Assembly (NCBI GenBank): GCA_023653785.1
Contig: JAMKCH010072295.1
Location: forward strand, 32,037-96,036
Direction of reading: 5' to 3'
Origin: Ophioderma brevispina
Lineage: Eukaryota; Echinodermata; Ophiuroidea; Amphilepidida; Ophiodermatidae
DNA length: 64,000 nucleotides
Shown: in pieces, positions 55,345 through 64,000 of the stretch
How positions within the stretch are numbered: position 1 is the stretch's first letter
How the letters are laid out: each line of letters starts with the position of its first letter
Program-made: the position numbers and the translations under genes
Notes under the pieces: generated by a model
Seen by the model: only the letters and a program-made list of their open reading frames with translations
The model's database searches: none
Told to the model about the DNA's origin: nothing

Positions 55345-55502
55345 GGATAAGGACCACGCCTCTGTGCATTCGACAGGATAATTGCATTTGACCGTATGGG
55401 TCAGTGCAGGCAGGCCTCGACCTTCGGGTCTCGGGCTGCCTGCCTGACCCATACGGTCGCGGGCGATTATCCTGTCGAATACACTAGGCTAGGTCCTTAT
55501 CC
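55345..55502. repeat. 158-bp near-perfect foldback
   Basis: Left and right halves pair for about 70 bp. Outer words are GGATAAGGACC and GGTCCTTATCC. Next are ATTCGACAGGATAAT and ATTATCCTGTCGAAT. Then GACCGTATGGGTCAG pairs with CTGACCCATACGGTC, and GCAGGCAG with CTGCCTGC. The loop is about CTCGACCTTCGGGTCTCG. Most differences are single bases. No duplication flanks it. Confidence 0.9.
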
Positions 55503-55900
55503 TTTATTGAAAAAGCATACCAGTCATCACCTAACATACCATCGATGTGTCCGTCTATGTGCTAATCCAATCATCCACCTTTCACTGTTAGATCAAATCT
55601 TACTACACGCTGATGAAGTTTACTACATGAATCCCGGTTCTGGAATGCTTTTGAGTGGTGTCAAAAAACATCAAGGTACGCTGTAAATTTGGGCTTTGGC
55701 CAGAGATGTCACACACTTGATTTTCCGTGTTAGGAATTGCCTGCAACTCTTGCTGTTTGTACAGAATGTAACCATCCCAATTGTTGTCCAATTTGTGGGC
55801 AGTTACGGCCATATTAAGTCTTAAATTTGTTATGCCCTGGGGTGCCTTTTAAACGATGAACACTATACTTATCTATCTGCGTGTTCAACACTTTAGCACT

Positions 55901-56070
55901 AAAGGGGCATTTCGTGATCCACTCCTCGCCCGACCTACCTAAACAAAATTGAGATTTTTATATCATCCGAACCGCTAGCCTTAGTAATGCATGTGTGCAT
56001 AATCTATGTCAACATTTGGTTTTTCTGTATATTAAAGGAGAGAAATACAACACAGTATGGGACCCTGTGA
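55901..56070 (+). repeat. Dispersed repeat R4, copy 2 (partial)
   Basis: It begins AAAGGGGCATTTCGTGATCC and shares CTCGCCCGAC-TACCT and GAGATTTTTATA with copy 1. It lacks the 3' end of the repeat. Confidence 0.65.
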
Positions 56071-56329
56071 CAAATATAAATAGCTGGAACAACCTCTGAT
56101 CCTCCATATCCTCCGCGGAGTGGTATCATTTTGTTCATTAGAGCCATTTTTTCTCATGAGGCATTACAGTTGGGACGAACTCCCGTGGCGGCCATTTTTG
56201 AAAATTAGTCATAGGAGCATGATTTCTGGTATCCATACCCAATTTTCGGGGTCCAAGGAACCCAGCTGGGGGAAAAAAAGGGTAAAAAATGGACTGCCAA
56301 GTCCGTGAAGATGGTACTCGCATTCTCCC
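56071..56329. other. Spacer between R4 and R3
   Basis: Contains GGCGGCCATTTTTGAAAAT (about 56,187), a word also typical of the R2 and 2.6-3.5 kb repeats. Overlapping 61-66-codon frames are chance. Confidence 0.35.
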
Positions 56330-56779
56330 GAAATTTCAGGAGTTGTTTTGAAAAGTGGTAATGAGGTTTCTGAGAGGGTCCAAATTGTAAGTAGAGAGCA
56401 AACAAAAAATTGTTAGTATATTTGTATCTAGACTGTCGATTGGCTAATTTACGTCAGAAATGTGATTAAAAGTGTTTGTATGCCGGAAAGCAATGATGGC
56501 TGCATTGTAAGCTTCCACAATATGTTTATTGATTATGGATCCCCAAACAAGGGGTCTGACACCACCTTTTTGCTTCTAGGCAAATGGCGGACCATCATAT
56601 GCCGTATAAAGGGTCGCAGAATAGACAAGCAGTAAAGTAAAGTTGTATACGACATTTGTCACATTAAGCCTCTACTTATTTGGTATAAAATGAAGGTGCA
56701 TTGATAATTTCTATGACAGACCACAAAATTTGGTCAAGAGTACTGCAGAAACTTCCTGATCTAAACCAGATCATCTATC
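56330..56779 (+). repeat. Dispersed repeat R3, third copy
   Basis: Ordered match to the tandem R3 pair at 29.2-30.3 kb: TTCAGGAGTTG, GTGGTAATGAGG, GGCTAATTTACGT, AAAGCAATGATGGCTGCATT, TTTTTGCTTCTAGGCAAATGG, CCGTATAAAGGGTCG and TTTGTCACATTAAGCCTCTA. Confidence 0.7.
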
Positions 56780-57030
56780 AAAGGGGCATTTCCATGGGTT
56801 ATTGAACCCGTGGGTCTATAGTATGTGGGCTTAATCTTACGACAAATCGATATTTACTCTGGAAAGAAATTCGTAATTTGCTAATTTTTGCCGTAAACGG
56901 ACAGACATTACAATACAGTGGCCTATGTTTTTTTTTTTTTTTTTTTTTAGGGCTACATGTAGAAACATTTGCTCATAACATCAAACACCACGGTGCAGAA
57001 TCAATGAAGTTTATTCGTAATGCCCTTTGC
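56780..57030 (+). repeat. Dispersed repeat R4, copy 3
   Basis: AAAGGGGCATTTCC start, CTCTGGAAAGAAATTCGTAA, GTAAACGGACAGACATTACA, and GCTCATAACATCAAA near 56,972. A run of about 20 T residues is inserted at about 56,931-56,949. It directly follows R3. Confidence 0.65.
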
Positions 57031-57620
57031 GCGTGCATATTAGTGGAAATATAAACAAAAAATGAGGTGCTACGATATCTCACCAACCAATGGACTTCAA
57101 GTTGGAATAAAAAATTTGAAAGCTACACTCTTGGCAAATTCCCGCTGGGTGTGTTTTGCTCTTCTATGAGTTTATTATGTGAGAAAAGAAATTTAAGGTG
57201 GATGCCGCACAGGATAGAATTCTTCCTGGAATTTTTTTTAAAATTGATATAGGGGTATTTTCATTGGTGCCGATTCCAAATAGTAATAAAAATAGGGGGT
57301 CACGGACATCGGTTTCGAGATATATAACGTTATGAAAAAACCCACATTTTTCGCCAAAATTTGTAAAGAGTGCTATGGGAAATGTGATAAAGATTCAAAT
57401 GATGTAAAATCGACCACAGCAAGAAACCGCTTCCGGGAATTTTTCTTAATTTTAATTATAAAAAAAGAAAAATTAAAAAAAAAAAAAAAAAAAAAATGGG
57501 GTTCACGGACTTACTTTTTTCGTTATCCACCAAATATGGCAAAAAAGTGCAAAGTTGTATTTTGGTTTCCAATTTTTTCGCAAACGGTAATTTAATTTAC
57601 GCCGCAAGCATCAACGACAG
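57031..57620. other. Unassigned; possible relative of 5,990-6,560
   Basis: See 5,990-6,560 for the shared GGGGGTCAC phrase. A run of A (about 57,476-57,496) lies inside the 87- and 103-codon frames. Confidence 0.35.
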
Positions 57621-57807
57621 ATACGCAAGCGTATCAGTAGCAAAGAGGAGCGTATCCAGAAGATTATCGCTGATTCCTCCACGCTTAGTCGACTACCTCG
57701 ATGATGGAAACACACGAGGTTTATTTTCCCGCACCGGGAGAAAATCATTTCAATCTTCATTTTTTGACATGCCTATTCCTCAGCAATTCAACCTTTTGGC
57801 TATTTAG
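57621..57807 (+). other. Candidate 3'-terminal exon (weak)
   Basis: After CAACGACAG at 57,620 a 61-codon frame to TAG (57,805-57,807) has a protein-like composition, including VAKRSVSRRLSLIPPRLVDY and a FDMPIPQQFNLLAI C-terminus. Upstream of the AG the same frame passes through simple sequence, which argues that any coding starts near here. The acceptor lacks a good pyrimidine tract. I recognise no family. Confidence 0.2.
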
Positions 57808-58104
57808 TTTAATTTGATTGTTGCAAACCAGTTGATTTGCTCGGCTTGGCTATAACGTGTTCGAAGAGGCATGATAGAGCGGATTAAGGGTTTTTGGGGG
57901 GTTAGGCATTATGGGTTAATATTTGGCAAAATTGTGTTTATGATTTTAAGTTTGCTTGAACGATAAGCTTTTGTTGCTTCAAGTTAGAATCAAAATACAT
58001 GCTAAAATCAGTTTTGATTATATATACATAATTTGATAACATTGATATTTATTTGTATATTCCAATCAGTAAATCTCATAAGGCCCAAACATTAATGTGC
58101 AAAT

Positions 58105-58255
58105 ATATGAATAAATAATAAAATAAATAAAATAAATAAATAAATAAAATAAATAAATAAATAAAATAACTAAAATAACAAAAATAAATTAAAATAAATA
58201 AAAGAAATAAAATAATTAAAAAAAATAAAATAAATAAAATAAATAAATAGATAAA
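58105..58255. repeat. (AAAT)n microsatellite
   Basis: About 150 bp of AAATAAAT/AAAATAAA units with occasional changes. The 86-codon minus frame here is simple Ile/Phe/Tyr/Leu sequence and not a gene. Confidence 0.95.
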
Positions 58256-58559
58256 ATATGGGCCTGTTATCGTTGGCATACGCGGTTTTTTCTCCACTAA
58301 CTTCAGATTTGTCCAAACTTGGCGCTTGGCATCCAAAACTCAAAACTGCCAAAAAACATAAACAGCGAAGCATTTCGTAGGCCTATACATTTTTAACAAT
58401 CTAACCAATGGCTGTTAGAAACTATGTACAGGTAGTGCATGAAACTATTGGTTGAATTATTCTCTTTTAGCTTCTTTTCCTGCATCTATATTGTTTATGG
58501 CCTAGTTTTGGTCCGCTGACATCCCGCCATGATCGGACCAGAGGAGGTGAATCAGCGCC

Positions 58560-58760
58560 AAACATCTTTTGTTTTAAAATTCGCGCAATGAAATGACGCA
58601 ATACGCAATATTTGCCTGCGTTGCGCATTCGCAGAAAATTTCGCGTCATGTCGCGAAAAAAAAGGGGATGAGTGTGTGCTCGGGCTCTAAATCTACTTGC
58701 GATCCCTGCGCGTACTGCCGATGCGGCTGCGCACACGATCAGCGGCATCCACCTTCTAAA
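58560..58760. other. CpG-rich patch
   Basis: CpG density is raised (GCGCAATG, TTTCGCG, CATGTCGCG, CTGCGCGTACTGCCG). A 99-codon minus frame and a 116-codon plus frame overlap it without recognisable domains. It could be a small CpG island or element head. Confidence 0.3.
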
Positions 58761-59518
58761 ATGCAAGTTACCCGATGTTTAGGCACAATACGCCCATTTA
58801 AAAAAAAAACAACTCCCAAACAAACTATGAACGAAACATGGTGTATGGTTATTAAGCACAGTTACATACCCTACATATCTGTCAACAGATCTATTAGTCC
58901 GACTTTTAATTACGGAGATATTGTCAAAATATCTATTCTCTAAGAAATGCCCCAAAATCGAGACTATTTGAAAATCTTCTATACTTTAAACAATATTGTA
59001 ACAATGCGTTAAAGTCATTCCTTCCTATCACTTTGTGGCGAACACTTATCTAGTTTGCCATTAATCGATTGTGAATGATTTTTTTTTTAACTGTCCCCAC
59101 TCCAGACACCTAGAAATGATTCAAAACTGGGAACCCAACTCTGGCTGATGTAATATGTCCCCTTAGAGCCAGAACTGTCTATGTCCAAAATTGGATTTTG
59201 AGGAAAAAACAAGTTTAAGTCAAGTAAACCTGGAAAAAATCAGAAATCCACAAAGCCTCCAATCTTTATGGTTAATGTACTCATACTTTGGTAAATGTGA
59301 TTTATGAGTATCATACCAAAGACCCCCCCCCCCCAGGTTGTCGACAAAAAATGCAAAAAATGGACATAACCAGTCCTGTCGAAAAAAAAAATGGGGTTGT
59401 AAAAGTGGACACAAAAGCGCATAGGAATTTTGTGATGACATGTGCTTTAGGTCTTATTTGGATAAAACATCAAAATGATAAAAGTAAACACTCAATTGGC
59501 CCACACCCGTGGCCTAAC
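58761..59518. other. Unassigned; short inverted dispersed repeat
   Basis: GTCCCCTTAGAGCCAGAACT followed by GTCTATGTCCA (59,158-59,188) is the near-exact reverse complement of 63,053-63,085. A C-run lies at about 59,323-59,334. Confidence 0.45.
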
Positions 59519-59820
59519 CAGGGGGGGGGGGGGGGGGGCCAGGGGCCAGGATGCTGCCCCCCCCCCCGACAAATAAAATGGGGATGGATGGGGAGGACGA
59601 TTAAAGGGAACAGGGGAGAGACAAAGATAGGGTAAGGGAGAGGGAGAAACAGAAGGAAAGGAAAGGAAGGAGGCAAAGAGGAAAGGAGAGAGAAGAAAAT
59701 GGGAAGGAGAGCGAACGAGAAAGGGAAGGAGGAAGGGAAAAAAAGAGAGGAAGGGTTAGAAAAACGCGAGAAGAGGGAGAGCCGAAAGAGGAGGATGGGA
59801 GTTATTGTACTTCAAACAAA
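59519..59820. repeat. G-run, C-run and purine tract
   Basis: About 18 G residues (59,521-59,538) and a C-run (about 59,556-59,567), separated by GCC-GGGGCC words, can fold into a GC-rich hairpin. A purine-rich tract (59,580-59,800) follows. The 115-codon plus frame (59,288-59,635) passes through these runs and is not a gene. Confidence 0.8.
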
Positions 59821-62629
59821 TTATATTGTGAAATTTGTGCTGAAACACTCCTTTCTCCTTTTTACGTTTAAAGGTGATTGTTCCACCCCCCTCCCCCCCA
59901 CGGATTTTACCCGGAATTAATATTGATTTTCATATCAGATGAAGGTCAGATTTTCTCATTAACGCCTGAAATATGAGTTTTAAAATTGATTGCTTCTCAA
60001 GAATACAGATAAAAAAGTACAGGTATTATGTTTAACCATCAATATTAGCATAGTGTGACAGTAATGAATAGGACGTTGCACTATGCATTTATCGGTCTAG
60101 CAATACAAAACGCAAGTTTGTTTCCAACTGTACTGATGGCCAGTGTATACAAGGCCAGGTTCTCATTTCAAGTATAGAACACGATAGCCAAAATTCGAAC
60201 AAGCACGGGCAAAAAACCCAGGAAGCTTATGGGGCTCCACCACAGGGACCCCTAGTGGCGGGCCCCTGGACTCACATTTGCGGTAAGACACTGTGCACTT
60301 TTTAATCATTATCACAAGCTGGTACAGCAATCAGGAAACTTTTGACTCCCCCGCCCCTCCCGGAGGCTCAGGTCTGGTTATTTAAAGTTTAAACACATTG
60401 TCAGTTACCGTTATAAACAACTTTTTTAAACAAACTTTAAAACAACTGTTTAAACTTTTTTAAACAGCCGTTTCTCAGTGGAATTGGAGGAGGGGTACTC
60501 ACATGGGCGGGGGGGGGGGGGGTATGGGTATATTGCTGCCCACAAGCTTACCCATCATTTTAGGATCTTTCAGCTCCGGAGATTCCATTTTTAAAGTAAA
60601 TTTCAGCTCTAAATAAGGACTCCCCTTTTCATGTCCAAACCTGTTTATTTTACCGAAATTCTTCAAAGGCTTCAAACGGTAGTAGGGAAATTGAGACAAT
60701 ATAGCTAATTCCCATATATTTTTTAGATTTCAGCCTCCGGAGATCTCATGTTGGCCTATGCATATCAGCTGAGCTCTAGAAGCCTCGTGAGGGCAAAATA
60801 TACCTAACTATACGTTAATGTTTCCAGAAAGTCAAATCTCATTACGGTTCTTCACAATTTATTTGGATGGTGCGGGACTTTGAAAAAATTGGACTTTTTT
60901 TTTGTAAAAGCGAACCAAGCTCCCCTACAAATATCCTCCTTGACTTTGGAACACCATCAATACCATAAAAAGCAGACGTTTCTTGTCAAAATTTATCTAA
61001 AAATTTGCACCTTGTCATCACGAGAAATAGCCAAAAAGTGGAACGCCTGTGAATAATTATTGACTTATTCCAAAAATTTTGACACGGTTAAAAGTAATCC
61101 TAGAGAAAACACACATGACATTGTAGTGCGAGTTGCCTCCCCCTCATAGCCAGCATTGTCAGGACCTTTATAAGTAAAAATAATAAAGTATTTGAAGAAA
61201 ATTGTAATACTGTTCTTCGTTAATATGCTGATACACAGCCGATCCGATTGTGCTACACACCAGAGACAATAGAATAAACCAAAAAATGTACAGTGTTTGA
61301 GGTGTACACTGTACAGAGTCATGGTGCACAATGTTGTGCTTTACCCCTCGGACCAGCTGGTTTACCACACCCTTCTAGGTTTTTTTAGCACTACTACATA
61401 AAAAACCCTTTTCTGTCCCAAATGATATTAATGTAATATGAAGTGACATTTTTAAAGTATTTCATCAAACAAGGACTACCGGGGCGGGAACCGGGGGGGG
61501 GTGGTAGGTATATAGGTATTAAGGTAAAGGGTGATCAAATGATCAAATGGGATGGGGCCTTCTGAGAGAGGTGGTACCAATACGTGATTATTACCAAAGC
61601 AAGAATTATCACAGGCACTTGATTTTGCTACCATGGATAGCCGTGGACCCCCTTCTTTTCCATTGATACCAAAAATGAGATTATTATGCCTAGCATTACG
61701 TCAGAATTACGTCATTAAGTTCGCATGTCAGCAAAAACTGTCAATTTTATAGATGCATTAGGAGAAAATTCAGTTTTATCCTATATATTATAAGAATATT
61801 GATTGTATTGTGTTTTTGACTACCTGGTTTAATTAGTTTTATATATGCAGAACATTTTTAATGCCATAGTTAATGTGTTTGGGTCAAATAAAATGCCAAA
61901 TATCACATTTCCAGCCTATCCAGTATTTTTTCATACTATACTTAACTTTGACGTCACAGCTGACACGTCACCAATTTGAAATGTTTGTTACATGTTTTGA
62001 TAAAAATTCAAAAAAAGCGCAACTCTAAGCTAGGTAGAGACGCGGTAATTTTTAACACTAAAAGAAAAAAATAAAAAGTTTTTTTTGTGATCTCCAAGAT
62101 CGGGATTTTATGCCAACAAACAGAAAGTCCATAATCCGATTAAAATGGCCAAAATGTCCTCTTTAGGCTAAAAACATGGATTCAATTAAAAGACACTGTT
62201 GGCGGTTAGTTTTACAAACTTCCACCCCAGTAATAAAAATGCCACTACATGGGATTTTTATGATTTTTTGGTTCGGTTTTGTTTTTGTTTTCGATTTTCC
62301 AGATTAGCAAATCCCCCCGCGGCGGCATATCCTTTTATATCACCTCTGATTAGCTATCAGGCAGTGGTTTCGGTTAAATGCTCAAGATTCTGTTAATATT
62401 TGAAGTCAGTTGCTAGTACTCATCATCCTTCCCTATATCTTTAGTAAGGTTGCGCTTCAATCAGTTGCTTACACAATACACATTGCAGACGGATGCATGT
62501 TAGTGCAAGAACATGCTGGACATAGTCAGTTTTGGCTGAAACAAAAAATTGGATAATGGACATAGACATGGCACATAGAGGTGTGGCACTAAGATTCAAA
62601 GAGAAAATGGACAAATACATTAATTACTA
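59821..62629. other. Unassigned DNA
   Basis: No gene found. A 9-bp-arm hairpin CTGTTTAAA/TTTAAACAG lies at 60,446-60,467. G-runs are at about 60,509-60,522 and 61,493-61,501. An 88-codon minus frame (61,065-61,331) has no domain. Confidence 0.5.
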
Positions 62630-62945
62630 ATTTTAACATTTGTAATGCGCCTTTGTCCCGAAAGTTACAAAGCGCAGTAACAAGGACAGAGACAACGCAA
62701 CCTTACTAGGGCAGCAGCTAATCAGCGCCAGGTTGCTACATCCAGACATTGACGAAACACACACAATGGGAACCATGAGGAGAGTGGCAATTCTGGTTTT
62801 AATCAATAGCTCCTCTACAAATTAAATTCAGAATTGAGTACCTGGAATAAATCCAGCAAGTAACCCCACCGTGACCGAGATTTGAACCCGGGACCATTGG
62901 GTCTAAAGGCAAGCTCTCTAACCACTAGTCCACGCCACATTATTG
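62630..62945 (-). mobile_element. tRNA-derived SINE, copy 3, with clear A and B boxes
   Basis: Read on the minus strand from about 62,940 the head is GTGGCGTGGACTAGTGGTTA, with an A box (TGGACTAGTGG) and, about 30 bp on, a B box (GGGTTCAAATC, near 62,884). This is the Pol III promoter layout of a tRNA. The 3' end near 62,640-62,690 (TTTGTAATGCGCCTTTGTCC with AAAGTTACAAAGCGC on the plus strand) resembles the TATAGCGCTTT-AAAGCGC tail of the SINEs at 41.4-41.7 kb. So the three belong to one family or to families sharing a tail. It is longer than a tRNA and is not a tRNA gene. Confidence 0.8.
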
Positions 62946-63370
62946 GAATTCCTAGGGAACCCTCTATTTTCAAGATTGGACATACACCCTTATGTCATAG
63001 ATAAAGGACCGATTAACTACTATTATGGCGGTACTAACTCAATTTTGCCCAAAATGGACATAGACAGTTCTGGTTCTAAGGGGACGATATATCCTGTCAA
63101 TCATTTGCACACGGGTCTGTGCAACTTACAATGTCGTGGCTTTTATCCACTTCGATTTTCTACCATCTGCGATGGAAAAACAACTGTCTGAACGCGTTGA
63201 TGTGACTGATTTGAGAAAGATAAATGGAGAATAGCACCTTCTCCTAGGGGAGTGTAAGCTAGTGTAAATTGAACCCGATCCGCTCGGCCTAGGACTTCGC
63301 CCTCCACACGCGCCTTCGGTGAACCTGTCGCGCTTGCTTTACAGTACATTTTTAGCGTGTTTGACAAAGA
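62946..63370. other. Unassigned
   Basis: Contains the inverted dispersed word paired with 59.16 kb. An 82-codon plus frame (62,943-63,191) spans it. No domain. Confidence 0.4.

Positions 63371-63372
<2 letters not shown>

Positions 63373-63411
<39 letters not shown>
63373..63411. repeat. (AC)n microsatellite
   Basis: About 19 perfect AC units. Confidence 0.97.
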
Positions 63412-63413
<2 letters not shown>

Positions 63414-64000
63414 AGGGTACCCCACACAGGTCACAGGTGCACTCATGCAAAATGGACATAGCAAATCGATGGACTAAACCAATGAAACTTATCGTGTTTT
63501 TTTATCTTGCAGCAAAATATATATTTATGAACACTTTGTACTATTACCACCATCAACAACACTACCACCACTACTACCACTATAATCCTAGAGTGATCTG
63601 TTTGTACCGTGAACATGGTGAATACATCCCGGAACTTCATCGGTCACCATTAACGAACTTCAACCTAGGAGGTCAGATACAAGCTTGCTAATGGAATATG
63701 GAAGAACCAACAGAACGTAAGAGAAAAGTTAATGTTAGAGAGTCTCAGAAACCATAAGCTGCGATACGCAAATTAGTTCATTTGAGGGAGTCAAGAGAAA
63801 ATCTGAGAAATGTCATACGATGATGGTGTACTCCCTAAAGTAGAACTTCTTTTTGGAAATTAGGAAAATGTGAAAAGCTGTCCAAATGGCTATGACACTA
63901 AGTAGAACCCATTTTGTAGACCCATTGTGCAGGGAAACCAATTTGAAAAGCACAATAGGTATTTTGTCCCCCAAAATGAAGCAAAAACCTACTATTTCAC
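63412..64000. other. Unassigned; small trinucleotide array
   Basis: ACCACCATCAACAACACTAC-type trinucleotide repeats lie at about 63,545-63,583. Frames of 65 and 84 codons cover them in both strands and are not genes. No other signal to the window end. Confidence 0.5.

Noticed and set aside
58076..58373. 86- and 67-codon minus frames of Ile/Phe/Tyr
   Set aside because: Translation of the AAAT microsatellite.
59288..59676. 115-codon plus frame and 68-codon minus frame
   Set aside because: Both pass through long G- and C-runs whose length is unstable; no domain.
62840..62940. A functional tRNA gene on the minus strand
   Set aside because: The A and B boxes are there but the acceptor and anticodon stems do not close, and the unit continues into a SINE body and tail.

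Overview
The window reads as non-coding nuclear DNA of an animal, most likely a marine invertebrate. It is AT-rich (estimated by eye at about 62-64 %). The longest open frame is 174 codons and shows no recognisable domain. Microsatellites and homopolymer runs are frequent, and almost every recognisable coding trace belongs to a mobile element. The element mix is a CR1/Jockey-group LINE, a DIRS-like tyrosine-recombinase retrotransposon, an IS630/Tc1/mariner element, tRNA-derived SINEs with a TATATAGCGCTTT-type tail, and many MITEs and foldbacks. That mix fits a deuterostome or lophotrochozoan, but the sequence alone does not fix the species. No bacterial or archaeal features (operons, Shine-Dalgarno sites, CRISPR) are present, and no host gene can be called with confidence.

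Layout. 0-6.5 kb: a dispersed repeat (R1) at the left edge, a short tandem array, hairpins, and a multiply broken LINE reverse transcriptase on the minus strand (3.66-5.96 kb). 6.5-20 kb: mostly unassigned DNA with three local tandem families (about 42 bp at 10.3 kb, about 290 bp at 12.5-13.4 kb, about 45 bp at 16.7 kb) and two or three weak exon-like patches. 20-30.5 kb: dispersed repeat R2 in two opposite copies, a tandem GC-rich repeat, a LINE endonuclease fragment (minus, about 24 kb), a decayed DIRS-like RNase H plus tyrosine recombinase (plus, 27.2-28.9 kb) and a duplicated 580-bp repeat (R3).

31-44 kb is a dense MITE district. It holds at least six elements with matching terminal inverted repeats. 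One is an 850-bp foldback. One is a 258-bp hAT-like MITE with an 8-bp target duplication. One is a mariner-type element interrupted by a 151-bp MITE that carries its own 8-bp duplication. Two tRNA-derived SINEs follow at 41.4-42 kb. 44.3-47.5 kb is compositionally foreign: a GC-rich block of about 1.7 kb plus purine/pyrimidine tracts, bracketed by a direct repeat of about 240-270 bp. 48-64 kb holds further copies of the same dispersed families, a 158-bp near-perfect foldback at 55.4 kb, microsatellites and a third SINE at 62.6-62.9 kb.

Nothing here forms a working pathway. The biology is the layered history of transposition: R4 sits inside R1, an hAT-like MITE sits inside a mariner, and related MITEs occur at several sites. 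The clearest result is the nested insertion at 38,750-38,900, where taking out the insert and one duplication copy makes the transposase frame continuous again.
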